The position numbers were made by a program, and so were the translations under genes. From positions 1 to 64,000 of the forward strand of contig NZ_JACBYP010000027.1 of NCBI RefSeq assembly GCF_018982965.1: a stretch of DNA of 64,000 bases, written 5' to 3'. Below, piece after piece: positions 1 through 8,745 of the stretch. Positions within the stretch are counted from its first letter, which is position 1. Each line of letters begins with the position of its first letter. Under the pieces are notes generated by a model, which ran no database searches, had not been told where the DNA came from, and saw only the letters and a list, made by a program, of their open reading frames with translations. This DNA comes from Streptomyces mayonensis (lineage in GTDB: Bacteria > Actinomycetota > Actinomycetes > Streptomycetales > Streptomycetaceae).

Positions 1-197
1 GTTCTCGGGAGTGGTGCACCGGCGGCGGGCGGTGCCCGGTGAACCGGCGTGCCGTCCTGCGTGCCGAGCACGCGCCCCGCCGCCCGGCCCCGAACGCGGC
101 GCCGAGGGCCTCCCCGGACCCTGCAGGCCCCGGCGCCCGGCGCCGGAGGAGGCCGGCCCCGGAGCACCGCCGCCCGCGGAAGCGCACCCCGCGCGCG
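1..197. other. Left edge, no gene recognised
   Basis: This GC-rich stretch lies downstream of the histidine kinase stop codon and runs to the window edge. Open frames cross it on the plus strand, but they are continuations of the antisense shadow of the kinase gene and show no recognisable domain. No hairpin with a T-run is visible. A neighbouring gene may begin or end just outside the window. Confidence 0.5.
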
Positions 198-1646
198 TCA
201 CCGGCCGCCTCCCCCGGAGCCCGCGCGCGGTACGACGGCGCGGGCGCGCAGGCCGTGCGGGTGGGCGGGGGTCAGGTCGAGGCGGCCGTCGCGGCCCGCC
301 AGGAGTTGCTCGGCGATGGCGAGGCCCAGACCCGTGCCGGAGGTCCCGGCCTGGCGGGCCGAACGCCAGAACCGGGTGGTGGCCCGGTCGAGCTCCTCCG
401 CCCGCAGTCCGGGGCCGTCGTCCGTGACGGTGACCACCACGCAGGGCCCCTGTTCGGCGCAGCTCAGCCGTACGTGGGTGCCGTCTCCGGCGTACTTGAT
501 CGCGTTGTCCAGCAGGATGTCCGCCACCTGCGCCAGTTCACGGTCCGTGCAGGCCGCCGGGACCGGCCCGGCGGCCCGGTCGGTGTCGGCGGTGAGGCGC
601 ACTCCGGCGCGCCGGGCGACCGGTTCCCACAGGCGGTGCCGGCTGCGGACGGTCTCGGCGGCGTCGCAGCGGACGTCCGGGTCGTCGGTGACGGTGAGTT
701 CGCCCGCCCGGTGTTCGGCGGCGGCGAGGGCCAGGATGTCGTCGAGCAGGGTCTCCAGGCGGTCCAGCTCGGCGTTGACCCCGGCGTAGGTGCGTTCGCC
801 CGTGGGCCGCAGGTGGGAGCGCAGGGCGTCCACCCGCAGCCGGAGCGCCGCCATGGGGTTGCGCATCTGGTGCGAGGTGTCGGCCACCAGCCGCCGCTGC
901 TGTTCGAGGGCGGCGGTGACGGTGCGGGCCATGCGGTTGAAGCCGGTGGCCAGCCGCCGCAGCTCGGGCGGGCCGCCGACGGCGGCGGAGCCGCGCCTGC
1001 CCGGCGGTGCGCCGGGCAGGGTGTGCTCGGGCGGGAGTCCCGCCGCCAGCTCGCCCACCGCCCCCTCCAGCCGGCTCAGCGGGCTCACCACCCAGCGGGT
1101 CGCCGCGCGGGCCAGGAGCGTGCAGGCGAGGGCGACCAGTGCGGTGCCGGCCAGGACGGCGGCCCAGCGCCGGGCGACGTCCCCGGCGGCCGCGTCCACG
1201 TCGGCGCGCAGCACGACGGCGCCGGAGATCTGCGTGCCGGTGCCCGCCGGCGCCGCGAACATCCGGTGGCCCCCGGACCAGGGCCGCAGGGCGGCGCGCG
1301 GATGGGCGGTCTGGTTGCGCAGGGCCGTGTCGACGAGCCGGGCCACGTCGGGGTCGGCGGCCCGCATGCCGCCGGTCTGCACGACGGGGTGCCCGCGGGT
1401 GTCGGTGACGACGAGGGGCTCGCCGTAGACCCGGGTGTAGCGGCGGGCCTCCAGGGCGATCGCCGAGGTGTCCTGGGTGCCGGCGGCCCGGTCCATCAGC
1501 GAGGTGAAGCGGTCCAGGTCGGCGCTGCGGGCCAGGACCAGCTGCTGGGTGCGGTCGGAGGCGGTGAACAGCAGCAGCGGGACGGCGAAGGCGGCCACCG
1601 CGAGGACGCCGAACACGAGCAGCACCGTCTGGACCCGGGTACGCAC
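198..1646 (-). CDS. Two-component sensor histidine kinase
   Basis: A membrane sensor kinase of 482 aa. A first membrane segment lies near residues 7-28. An extracytoplasmic sensing region follows (about 30-160), then a second membrane segment near 161-181 and a HAMP linker. The HisKA box ADTSHQMRNP carries the phospho-acceptor His259. The HATPase domain has an N box (LDNAIKYAGD, Asn381), a G1 box (DDGPG) and a G2 box (GTGLGLAI). The GTG start lies 10 nt after the stop of the response regulator, so the two form one operon with the regulator first. The expected job is autophosphorylation and phosphotransfer to that regulator. The sensing region is not recognised, so the signal is unknown. Family assignment is certain; the physiological role is not. 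Confidence 0.93.
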   Translation of the reverse strand: MRTRVQTVLLVFGVLAVAAFAVPLLLFTASDRTQQLVLARSADLDRFTSLMDRAAGTQDTSAIALEARRYTRVYGEPLVVTDTRGHPVVQTGGMRAADPDVARLVDTALRNQTAHPRAALRPWSGGHRMFAAPAGTGTQISGAVVLRADVDAAAGDVARRWAAVLAGTALVALACTLLARAATRWVVSPLSRLEGAVGELAAGLPPEHTLPGAPPGRRGSAAVGGPPELRRLATGFNRMARTVTAALEQQRRLVADTSHQMRNPMAALRLRVDALRSHLRPTGERTYAGVNAELDRLETLLDDILALAAAEHRAGELTVTDDPDVRCDAAETVRSRHRLWEPVARRAGVRLTADTDRAAGPVPAACTDRELAQVADILLDNAIKYAGDGTHVRLSCAEQGPCVVVTVTDDGPGLRAEELDRATTRFWRSARQAGTSGTGLGLAIAEQLLAGRDGRLDLTPAHPHGLRARAVVPRAGSGGGGR

Positions 1647-1656
1647 GAGCCGGGCC

Positions 1657-2316
1657 TCAGGCGCCCAGTCGGAAGCCGAAGCCCCGGATCGTGGTGAGCA
1701 GCTCGGGGCGGCCCAGCTTGGCCCGCAGCTGGGTGAGGTGCACGTCCAGGGAGCGGGACACGGCGTGGTAGGCGTCGCCCCACACCTCGTCGAGCACCTG
1801 TTCGCGGCTGACCGCGGTCCCGGCCCGGCGTGCCAGTACGGCCAGGACGTCGAACTCCTTGGCGGTCAGCTCGACCTCCGTCCCGTCGACGCGGACCTGC
1901 CGGGCGTCGAGGGCGATCTCCACGTCGCCGACGCGCACGGTCCGGGCGGCGCGCGGCACCTGTGCGGCGGTGCGCCGGGTGACGGCCTCGATGCGGGCGA
2001 GCAGTTCGGTCAGCCGCACCGGCTTGACGAGGTAGTCGTCGGCCCCGAGCCGCAGGCCGCGCACCACCGAGCGTTCGTCCCCGCGTGCGGTCAGCACCAC
2101 CACGGACAGGTCGCTGACCGCCCGCAGCCTGCGCAGCACCTCGAGGCCGTCGACGTCGGGCAGCCCGAGGTCCAGGAGGAGCAGGTCCGAGCTGCGGTGG
2201 TAGGTCAGCACGTCCCTGCCGCGGGTGACCCGCCGGGTGACGTGGCCGTGGTCGTACAGGACCTCCACGAGCGCTCCGGCGACCCCGTCGTCGTCCTCGG
2301 CCAGCAGTATCTCCAT
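1657..2316 (-). CDS. OmpR/PhoB-family response regulator
   Basis: A 219-aa DNA-binding response regulator. The receiver domain (1-115) has the acidic pair Asp8/Asp9, phospho-acceptor Asp49 (LLLLDLGLPD), Thr76 and Lys98 (VKP). The C-terminal winged helix (about 125-217) has the usual OmpR features, including ELTAKEFDVL and the end motif TIRGFGFRL. The ATG is preceded by GGCAGGAGG. It is the first gene of a two-gene operon with the downstream kinase. It is divergent from ligJ, and a GTTA direct repeat with 11-bp spacing lies in the shared region, so autoregulation or control of the lig genes is possible but only inferred. Confidence 0.94.
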   Translation of the reverse strand: MEILLAEDDDGVAGALVEVLYDHGHVTRRVTRGRDVLTYHRSSDLLLLDLGLPDVDGLEVLRRLRAVSDLSVVVLTARGDERSVVRGLRLGADDYLVKPVRLTELLARIEAVTRRTAAQVPRAARTVRVGDVEIALDARQVRVDGTEVELTAKEFDVLAVLARRAGTAVSREQVLDEVWGDAYHAVSRSLDVHLTQLRAKLGRPELLTTIRGFGFRLGA

Positions 2317-2514
2317 CCTCCTGCCGCCTCCCTCCGTCGGTGTCGGTGCCGCCCGCGTCCGGACCGGTTCCGGAAGGATCCGGCCGGAATCCCTCCCCGT
2401 CTCTCCGGGTCTGTCCGCGTCGCTCCGTCTCTCATCTCTCCGTCCGAATGTAGACCACGTCCGGCGGTGCGTTTCGCCTGGTCCGCCGGGTGGGCGGGGC
2501 CGGCGGGCCGCTTT

Positions 2515-2530
2515 GTTAAGGCGAGGTTAG
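2515..2530. promoter_or_regulatory. Tandem GTTA half-sites, possible OmpR-type box
   Basis: Within the 298-bp space between the response regulator and ligJ, GTTAAGGCGA is followed by GGTTAG, placing two GTTA cores 11 bp apart. Direct repeats one helical turn apart are the usual binding arrangement of OmpR/PhoB-family regulators, and such a gene is divergent here. The site lies about 85 nt upstream of ligJ. The assignment rests on spacing only. The rest of the intergenic region shows nothing else clear. Confidence 0.3.
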
Positions 2531-2614
2531 TTCTGTGTCCGGCTCTCTCCCGGCGTCCGGCGGCCGGGGGGAGGCTGCCGCGGTCGAGGACGACAGGACC
2601 CGAAGGACCAGCGC

Positions 2615-3640
2615 ATGATCATCGACTGTCACGGTCACTACACCACGGCCCCGCCGGCCCTGGCCGCCTGGCGCGAGCGGCAGACCGCCGCCCTGGCCGA
2701 CCCCGCGGCGGCACCCTCGCCCGCCGACCTGCGGATCGGCGACGACGAGCTGCGCGAGAGCATCGAGCCGAACCAGCTGCGGATGATGGACGAGCGCGGC
2801 ATCGACCTGACCGTCTTCTCCCCGAGGGCGTCGTTCATGGCCCACCACGTGGGCGACTTCCGTACGTCCGCCGCGTGGGCGGCCCTCTGCAACGACCTGT
2901 GCCACCGGGTCGCCGGTCTCTACCCCGGGCGCTTCGCCCCCGCCGCCATGCTGCCGCAGTCGCCCGGCGTGGACCCGGCGACCTGCGTGCCGGAGCTGAG
3001 GCGCTGCGTCGAGGAACTGGGCGCGGTCGCGGTGAACCTCAACCCGGACCCGTCGGGCGGCCACTGGACCGCTCCCCCGCTCACCGACCGTTCCTGGTAC
3101 CCGCTCTACGAGAAGCTCGTCGAGTACGACGTCCCCGCGATGGTCCATGTCAGCACCAGCGTGAACCCGGCCTTCCACACCACCGGTGCCCACTACCTGA
3201 ACGCCGACACCACCGCCTTCATGCAGCTGGTGCAGGGCGACCTGTTCGCGGACTTCCCCACCCTGCGGCTGGTGATCCCGCACGGCGGCGGGGCGGTGCC
3301 CTACCACTGGGGCCGGTTCCGGGGGCTGGCGGCGGCGCTGGGGAAGCCTCCGCTGGAGGAGCACGTCCTCGGCAACGTCTTCTTCGACACCTGCGTCTAC
3401 CACCAGCCCGGCATCGACCTGCTGCTCGACGTGGTCCCCACCCGCAACGTGCTGTTCGCCTCCGAGATGATCGGCGCGGTCCGGGGCGTCGACCCGCGCA
3501 CGGGCCACCACTTCGACGACACCCGGCGCTACGTCGAGGCCTCCGCGCTGTCCGCGGACCAGGTGGCGGCCGTGCAGGAGCACAACGCCCGTGCCGTGTA
3601 CCCGCGCCTGGACGCGCTGCTGAAGCGACAGGGGCGCTGA
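2615..3640 (+). CDS. ligJ: 4-oxalomesaconate hydratase (LigJ-like amidohydrolase)
   Basis: A 341-aa amidohydrolase-superfamily protein that closely follows the LigJ pattern along its length. The N-terminus carries the metal motif IIDCHGHYTT (His6, His8). A second metal site is VIPHGGGAVPYHWG, and an acidic ligand lies in the ASEMIGAVRG segment. LigJ hydrates oxalomesaconate to 4-carboxy-4-hydroxy-2-oxoadipate in protocatechuate 4,5-cleavage and gallate degradation. The ATG is preceded by GAAGGA seven bases upstream. One nucleotide separates it from ligI, so the genes form an operon with the following MFS transporter. The ring-cleavage dioxygenase and the final aldolase are absent from the window, so the complete route cannot be shown here. 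Confidence 0.9.
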   Translation: MIIDCHGHYTTAPPALAAWRERQTAALADPAAAPSPADLRIGDDELRESIEPNQLRMMDERGIDLTVFSPRASFMAHHVGDFRTSAAWAALCNDLCHRVAGLYPGRFAPAAMLPQSPGVDPATCVPELRRCVEELGAVAVNLNPDPSGGHWTAPPLTDRSWYPLYEKLVEYDVPAMVHVSTSVNPAFHTTGAHYLNADTTAFMQLVQGDLFADFPTLRLVIPHGGGAVPYHWGRFRGLAAALGKPPLEEHVLGNVFFDTCVYHQPGIDLLLDVVPTRNVLFASEMIGAVRGVDPRTGHHFDDTRRYVEASALSADQVAAVQEHNARAVYPRLDALLKRQGR

Positions 3641-3641
3641 C

Positions 3642-4559
3642 ATGACCGACCTCGCTCCCAAGACCCCCGGCTGGCTGGACTGGCACCCGGACCCGTCCGC
3701 GCCCGGCTTCCGGCTGCCGCCCGGCGCCGTCGACGCGCACTGCCATGTCTTCGGCCCGCAGGCCCGGTTCCCGTTCGCTCCGGAGCGCAAGTACACGCCG
3801 TGCGACGCGGGCAGGGAACAGCTCTTCGCCCTCCGCGACCACCTGGGCGTCGACCGTCAGGTGATCGTGCAGGCCACCTGCCACGGTGCCGACAACAGCG
3901 CCATGCTCGACGCGGTCCGCGCGAGCGGCGGCCGCGCCCGCGGCGTGGCGACGGTCCGGCCGGACGTCACCGACGCCGAGCTGCGGGCGCTGGACGCGGC
4001 GGGCGTGCGCGGGGTGCGGTTCAACTTCGTGCGCCGGCTGGTCGACGCGTCGCCCAAGGACGCCCTGCGCACGATCGCGCGGCGCATCGCCCCGCTCGGC
4101 TGGCACGTCGTCCTGTACTTCGAGAGTGCCGACCTGCCCGAGCTGGAGGACTTCTTCGCCTCGCTCCCCGTGCCGCTGGTCGTGGACCACATGGGGCGGC
4201 CGGACGTCACGAAGCCGGTGGACGGTCCCGGGTTCTCGCGGTTCCTGCGCTTCACCGACCGGGGCGACGTGTGGGTGAAGGTGTCCTGCCCCGAGCGGCT
4301 GACGGTGACCGGGCCCGCCGCGCTGGACGGGGAGCGGGAGCCGTACGCCGACGTGCTGCCGTTCTCCCGCCGGGTCGTCGAGGAGTTCGGCGACCGCGTG
4401 CTGTGGGGCACCGACTGGCCGCACCCCAACCTCAGGGACCACATGCCCGACGACGGGCTCCTCGTCGACCACGTGCGGCGGATCGCCGTCACCGGGGAGC
4501 AGCGGCAGCGGCTGCTGGTCGACAACCCGACGCGCCTGTACTGGCCCGGCGACCGGTGA
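3642..4559 (+). CDS. ligI: 2-pyrone-4,6-dicarboxylate lactonase (LigI-like)
   Basis: A 305-aa TIM-barrel amidohydrolase. The N-terminal motif VDAHCHVFGP gives the HxH pair (His33, His35). DHMGRPD and the C-terminal LWGTDWPHPN match the conserved His and Asp sites of PDC hydrolases. The enzyme opens the pyrone ring of 2-pyrone-4,6-dicarboxylate to give oxalomesaconate, the substrate of the product of the gene just upstream. The start follows the ligJ stop by one base, so translation is likely coupled. The order hydratase-lactonase-transporter suggests uptake and catabolism of a pyrone or tricarboxylic aromatic breakdown product. Other amidohydrolase_2 activities are possible, but the pairing with LigJ favours this one. 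Confidence 0.88.
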   Translation: MTDLAPKTPGWLDWHPDPSAPGFRLPPGAVDAHCHVFGPQARFPFAPERKYTPCDAGREQLFALRDHLGVDRQVIVQATCHGADNSAMLDAVRASGGRARGVATVRPDVTDAELRALDAAGVRGVRFNFVRRLVDASPKDALRTIARRIAPLGWHVVLYFESADLPELEDFFASLPVPLVVDHMGRPDVTKPVDGPGFSRFLRFTDRGDVWVKVSCPERLTVTGPAALDGEREPYADVLPFSRRVVEEFGDRVLWGTDWPHPNLRDHMPDDGLLVDHVRRIAVTGEQRQRLLVDNPTRLYWPGDR

Positions 4560-4626
4560 GCCGCTCCCCCGCCCGGCCGTCGCCCCGGCCGTCGACGTCC
4601 CCGAACCCCGCGACAAGGACCCCGTC

Positions 4627-5991
4627 ATGCAACACGCCAACTCGCTGAACCGGCTGGACCGCCTGCCGGTCTCCCGGTTCCACAAGGTCACCCTGCTCGC
4701 CGTGTCGTTCGCGTACTTCTTCGAGTTCGCGGACATCAACACGTTCGCGACCACCGCCCCCAAGCTCGTCGACCTGTGGGGCATCTCGGTCGACCAGGTC
4801 GCCTACGTCACCTCGCTGTCGTTCGTCGGCATGTTCCTCGGCTCGATCGTCGCCGGGACGGTGGCCGACCGTCTCGGCCGCAAACGGACGCTGCTGCTGA
4901 CGACGCTGTTCTTCGGTGTCTTCTCGTTCGCGTCGGCGTTCTCCTGGGACCTGGCGTCGCTCACCGTCTTCCGGGTGCTGACCTCGGCCGGGCTCGCGGC
5001 GATGACCGTGGTCGCGGTCATCTACGTCAACGAGATGTACCCGTCGGCCGTGCGCGGCAAGTACCAGGCGTACGCCATCGTCATCGGCATCTGCGGCACC
5101 CCGGTCACCAACCTCGTCGCGAGCGGCGTCGTGCCGCTCGCCGACTGGACGTGGCGCCTGGTCTACCTGTGGGGTTCCCTCGGCATCCTGCTCGTCCTGT
5201 TCACCCGGCACCTGAAGGAGTCGCCGCGCTGGCACGAGAGCCGGGGCGACCACGCGAGCGCGGACGCGGTGCTGCGCGAGATCGAGGCGGGGGCCGAGGC
5301 GGAGCACGGCCCGCTGGCACAGCCGGCGCCGCCGATCGAGGAGGAGCCGGTGACCAAGGCGCCGCTGCGGCTGCTGCTCCAGCGCAAGTACCTGTTCCCG
5401 ACGCTGCTGCTCACCGTGGTGTGGGTCACCCAGACCATCGGTTTCTTCGGCTACTCGAGCTGGGCGCCGACGCTGCTGGCCAAGGAGGGCTTCAGCGTCG
5501 AGAAGTCGGTCTTCTACGTGGCGCTGACCACCGTCGGGGCGCCGCTGGGCTCGTATCTGGCGGCCCTGGTGACCGACCGGTTCGAGCGCAAGTGGTGCCT
5601 GGTCGCCTTCGGCACGCTGATCGCCGGGTGCGGTCTCCTGTACGGCCTCACCTTCAACCCGGTGCTCATCATCGTCTTCGGCTTCCTGGTCAACCTGTTC
5701 GAACGCGGCTACACGGCCCTCGGCTACGCCTACTCGCCCGAACTCTTCGACACGCGCGGGCGTTCGCTGGGCACCAGCGTGTCGTACGGGCTGGGCCGGC
5801 TGTCGAACGCCGCGGGTCCCCTGATCGTGGCGGCGCTCTACAACTCCCACGGCTACCAGAGCGTCTTCTACTTCATCGCCGGCACCTGGCTGGTCGGTGC
5901 GATCGCGCTCGCAGTCTTCGGGCCGCGGACCAAGCCGACGCGGACCGTCGCCGCCGCGCCCGGCCGGGAGCAGGACACCGTGCCCGGCTGA
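4627..5991 (+). CDS. MFS transporter, third gene of the lig operon
   Basis: A 454-aa major facilitator with about twelve membrane segments. The loop 2-3 signature GTVADRLGRKR is intact and a related ALVTDRFERK sequence sits in the second half. The architecture is like the sugar or aromatic-acid proton symporter families. It lies 67 bp after ligI on the same strand, with an AAGGA ribosome site. It probably imports the substrate of the LigI/LigJ route, for example a pyrone dicarboxylate or an aromatic acid. That specificity is inferred from context only. The gene ends 7 bp before the convergent DUF2975 gene, leaving no room for a long terminator. Confidence 0.85.
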   Translation: MQHANSLNRLDRLPVSRFHKVTLLAVSFAYFFEFADINTFATTAPKLVDLWGISVDQVAYVTSLSFVGMFLGSIVAGTVADRLGRKRTLLLTTLFFGVFSFASAFSWDLASLTVFRVLTSAGLAAMTVVAVIYVNEMYPSAVRGKYQAYAIVIGICGTPVTNLVASGVVPLADWTWRLVYLWGSLGILLVLFTRHLKESPRWHESRGDHASADAVLREIEAGAEAEHGPLAQPAPPIEEEPVTKAPLRLLLQRKYLFPTLLLTVVWVTQTIGFFGYSSWAPTLLAKEGFSVEKSVFYVALTTVGAPLGSYLAALVTDRFERKWCLVAFGTLIAGCGLLYGLTFNPVLIIVFGFLVNLFERGYTALGYAYSPELFDTRGRSLGTSVSYGLGRLSNAAGPLIVAALYNSHGYQSVFYFIAGTWLVGAIALAVFGPRTKPTRTVAAAPGREQDTVPG

Positions 5992-5998
5992 GGCGGTC

Positions 5999-6523
5999 TC
6001 AGACCACTTTGGCCATCTCGGTCGTCAGCTGCGTCGCCTTGTGCAGGAGGCCGCGCATGACGACGACGAGCATGACGAACGCGGCGCCGACACCGACGCA
6101 CATGACCCCTGAGGCCAGGGCGCCGTCCAGTGTCATGGCGTCGGGCGTCGGGATGTCGGCCACCAGCAGATGGACGGTGACGCCGAACGCCAGCAGCGTC
6201 GCCACCAGCGTGGCGCCGATGACGGTGTCGACCCAGCGGAAGGCACGCCGGGTGAAGATGGCGTCGCTCTCGACCATGCTGAGCAGCATCCACACGGCGA
6301 CGAGCACGGCCTGGACGCAGGCGACGCCGGCGATCGCGATCACCGTGTAGGGCACGGCGTAGGGCTCGTACGGTGGGAAGCGGTCGACCTCGGCGGCCGC
6401 GTTCGCGGGTATGACGACGAACTGCCCGACGAGGCCGAGGAAGAACGCGCCGGCGATGCCGACCCGGAGCGCGGCGATGAAGAGCCGGTGCATGTAGCGG
6501 TTGGCGAGGAACAGAGGATTCAT
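5999..6523 (-). CDS. DUF2975-like four-helix membrane protein
   Basis: A 174-aa membrane protein with four hydrophobic segments. It has the general look of DUF2975 proteins, including an N-terminal helix and a polar loop around FPPYEPYAVPY. I chose the ATG at 6523 over the upstream start at 6739. A promoter TTGATT-17-GATAAT on the minus strand ends seven bases before this ATG, which predicts a leaderless transcript beginning at the start codon. DUF2975 genes are often followed by a small Cro/CI regulator gene; none is present here. Instead an AraC-type regulator gene is divergent. Function is unknown. Confidence 0.72.
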   Translation of the reverse strand: MNPLFLANRYMHRLFIAALRVGIAGAFFLGLVGQFVVIPANAAAEVDRFPPYEPYAVPYTVIAIAGVACVQAVLVAVWMLLSMVESDAIFTRRAFRWVDTVIGATLVATLLAFGVTVHLLVADIPTPDAMTLDGALASGVMCVGVGAAFVMLVVVMRGLLHKATQLTTEMAKVV

Positions 6524-6524
6524 G

Positions 6525-6562
6525 TATCGATTATCGATGGAAACCGATCGAAAATCAATCGA
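6525..6562. promoter_or_regulatory. ATCGA-box cluster and leaderless promoter between divergent genes
   Basis: This AT-rich island carries two adjacent TATCGAT copies (6525-6538) followed by GATCGA and AATCGA. ATCGA-like boxes therefore begin near 6526, 6533, 6547 and 6558. On the minus strand TTGATT (6558-6553) and GATAAT (6535-6530), 17 bp apart, form a good promoter. It would start transcription at the DUF2975 ATG. The boxes overlap both promoter elements, as expected for an operator. On the plus strand a TACGCT -10 (6579-6584) precedes the GTG of the AraC gene by six bases. Confidence 0.6.
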
Positions 6563-6590
6563 CTTGCGGTTTCCCGCGTACGCTGTTCCC

Positions 6591-7547
6591 GTGCCGTCCT
6601 CCCCGCTGCGCCGCGTCGCCGTCCTCGTGCTCGAAGGGGCGAAGCCGCTCGACGTCGGCATCCCGGCGCAGGTGTTCACGACCCGGGCGAGCATGCCGTA
6701 CGAGGTGCGGGTGTGCGGCGCCTCGCCCGGCCTCGTCACCGGCGGCGACGGCCTGTCGTACCACGTCGCCCACGGTCTGGACGCGCTGACGTGGGCCGAC
6801 CTGGTCTTCCTCCCGGGTTACCGGTCCCCCGACGTCGACGACCCGCCGCGCACGGTCGTCGACGCGCTGACGGCGGCCCACGGGCGGGGCGCCCGGCTCG
6901 CCGCGATCTCCACCGGCGCGTTCGCACTGGCGGCCACGGGCCTGCTCGACGGCAGGCGGGCCACCACGCACTGGCACTACACCCGGGCGCTCGCGGCGAA
7001 GCACCCCCGGGTGCGGGTCGACGAGAACGTGCTGTTCGTGGACGAGGGCAGCGTACTGACCTCCGCGGGCGCCGCCTCGGGCATCGACCTGTGCCTGCAC
7101 ATCCTGCGCGGCGACCTGGGCGTGGGCGCCTCCCACCACGCCGCCCGGCGCCTCGTCGCGGCGCCCTACCGCAGCGGCGGCCAGGCCCAGTACGTGCCCC
7201 GCAGCGTGCCCGCGGCGCTGGGCGAGCGGTTCGCCGCCACCCGGGAGTGGGCGCTGCGGCGGCTCGGTGATCCGCTCACTCTCGAGGCCCTGGCCCGGCA
7301 CGCGGCGGTGTCGTCGCGCACCTTCTCCCGGCGCTTCGTCGAGGACACCGGCTGCACCCCGATGCAGTGGGTGATGCGCGCCCGCATCGACATGGCCCGC
7401 GAGCTGCTGGAACGCTCGGAGCGCGGCATCGAGCAGATCGCCGCCGACGTGGGCCTCGGCACCGGCGCCAACCTGCGGCTGCACTTCCAGCACATCCTCG
7501 GCACCACGCCGAGCGAGTACCGGCGCACCTTCGCCGAGGGCGACTAG
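6591..7547 (+). CDS. GlxA-family AraC transcriptional regulator with DJ-1/PfpI domain
   Basis: A 318-aa regulator. The N-terminal half (about 1-165) is a DJ-1/PfpI-like fold (RRVAVLVLEGAKPLDVGI ... ISTGAFALAATGLLDG ... SAGAASGIDLCLH). The C-terminal part (about 205-315) holds two helix-turn-helix motifs of the AraC type (LARHAAVSSRTFSRRF and IAADVGLGTGANLRLHFQ). The open frame extends to 6501, but I chose the GTG at 6591 because a TACGCT -10 box lies at the right distance for a leaderless start and the family N-terminus begins here. The nucleophile position of DJ-1 hydrolases reads STG rather than Cys, so the domain is probably sensory. It is divergent from the DUF2975 gene, which may be its target. 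Confidence 0.85.
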   Translation: MPSSPLRRVAVLVLEGAKPLDVGIPAQVFTTRASMPYEVRVCGASPGLVTGGDGLSYHVAHGLDALTWADLVFLPGYRSPDVDDPPRTVVDALTAAHGRGARLAAISTGAFALAATGLLDGRRATTHWHYTRALAAKHPRVRVDENVLFVDEGSVLTSAGAASGIDLCLHILRGDLGVGASHHAARRLVAAPYRSGGQAQYVPRSVPAALGERFAATREWALRRLGDPLTLEALARHAAVSSRTFSRRFVEDTGCTPMQWVMRARIDMARELLERSERGIEQIAADVGLGTGANLRLHFQHILGTTPSEYRRTFAEGD

Positions 7548-7697
7548 CACACCGGTCCCGGCGGGCGGCCCGGCCGGTGCGGCAGGGCGCTGGCGTGATC
7601 CTTTCGAACCATGGCACTCGTGCCGCTGCCACCGGTGGACGGGGCGCGCGACAGTGGGGGCGAAGGATCTGGTGGCGAAACGAAGGGGCACACACTT

Positions 7698-8696
7698 ATG
7701 ACGCGCATCGGCATCAACGGGTTCGGCCGAATCGGGCGCAACGTGCTGCGGGCACTGCTCGAACGCGACTCCAAGGTCGAGGTCGTCGCCGTCAACGACC
7801 TCACGGAGCCGGCCGCGCTGGCCCGCCTGCTCGCCTTCGACTCCACGGCCGGAAGGCTGGGCCGCCCGGTGACGGTGGACGGGGACACCCTCGTCGTGGA
7901 CGGACGGCGCATCAGGGTCCTCGCCGAGCGGGACCCGGCGCGGCTGCCGTGGGCGGAACTGGACGTCGACATCGTCCTGGAGGCCACCGGCCGCTTCACC
8001 TCGGCGGACGCCGCCCGCGCCCACCTCACGGCGGGGGCGCGGAAGGTCCTGGTCAGCGCGCCCTCGGCCGGTGCCGACGTGACGCTCGCGTACGGCGTGA
8101 ACAGCGACGCGTACGACCCGGCCGCCCACACCATCGTCTCGAACGCGTCCTGCACCACCAACGCCCTCGCGCCGCTCGCCGCGGTCCTGGACGAGCTGGC
8201 CGGGATCGAGCACGGCTTCATGACGACGGTGCACGCCTACACCCAGGAGCAGAACCTCCAGGACGGCCCGCACCGCGACCCGCGGCGGGCCCGGGCCGCC
8301 GGGGTGAACATCGTGCCGACCACGACGGGCGCCGCGAAGGCGATCGGTCTCGTGCTGCCGAACCTGGACGGCAAGCTGTCGGGCGACTCGATCCGCGTGC
8401 CGGTGCCCGTCGGCTCCATCGTGGAGCTGAACACGACGGTCGCCCGCGACGTGACGCGCGAGGACGTGCTGGCGGCCTACCGCACCGCCGCCGAGGGGCC
8501 GCTCGCCGGTGTCCTCGAGTACTCCGAGGACCCGCTGGTCTCCTCCGACATCACCGGCAACCCGGCCTCGTCGGTCTTCGACTCGGCACTGACCCGGGTG
8601 GAGGGCCGCCACATCAAGGTCGTCGCCTGGTACGACAACGAGTGGGGCTTCTCGAACCGGGTGATCGACACGCTCGAACTGCTCGCCTCGCGGTGA
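7698..8696 (+). CDS. gap: Glyceraldehyde-3-phosphate dehydrogenase
   Basis: A 332-aa glycolytic enzyme. The N-terminal NAD motif [10 protein letters not shown] is intact. The active-site segment [12 protein letters not shown] carries the catalytic Cys, and [21 protein letters not shown] and [11 protein letters not shown] are typical GAPDH landmarks. It converts glyceraldehyde 3-phosphate to 1,3-bisphosphoglycerate in the cytosol. The longer open frame begins at 7611, but the ATG at 7698 is preceded by AAGGGG and starts the conserved protein. It stands alone, without pgk or tpi, so it is probably one of several gap paralogues as is usual in Streptomyces. A secondary role in an alternative carbon flow is possible. 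Confidence 0.93.
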   Translation: MTRIGINGFGRIGRNVLRALLERDSKVEVVAVNDLTEPAALARLLAFDSTAGRLGRPVTVDGDTLVVDGRRIRVLAERDPARLPWAELDVDIVLEATGRFTSADAARAHLTAGARKVLVSAPSAGADVTLAYGVNSDAYDPAAHTIVSNASCTTNALAPLAAVLDELAGIEHGFMTTVHAYTQEQNLQDGPHRDPRRARAAGVNIVPTTTGAAKAIGLVLPNLDGKLSGDSIRVPVPVGSIVELNTTVARDVTREDVLAAYRTAAEGPLAGVLEYSEDPLVSSDITGNPASSVFDSALTRVEGRHIKVVAWYDNEWGFSNRVIDTLELLASR

Positions 8697-8733
8697 ACGG
8701 GCAGCCGATTCGGCATCGCGGGTGCCCGCACGT

Positions 8734-8739
8734 CACAAT
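8734..8739 (+). promoter_or_regulatory. -10 box of a leaderless cyclophilin promoter
   Basis: CACAAT ends six bases before the ATG at 8746. No ribosome binding site lies between them, so transcription probably starts at the A of the start codon. The -35 region is weak. This box also argues for the ATG at 8746 over the in-frame codon at 8722. Confidence 0.5.
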
Positions 8740-8745
8740 GGTGCG

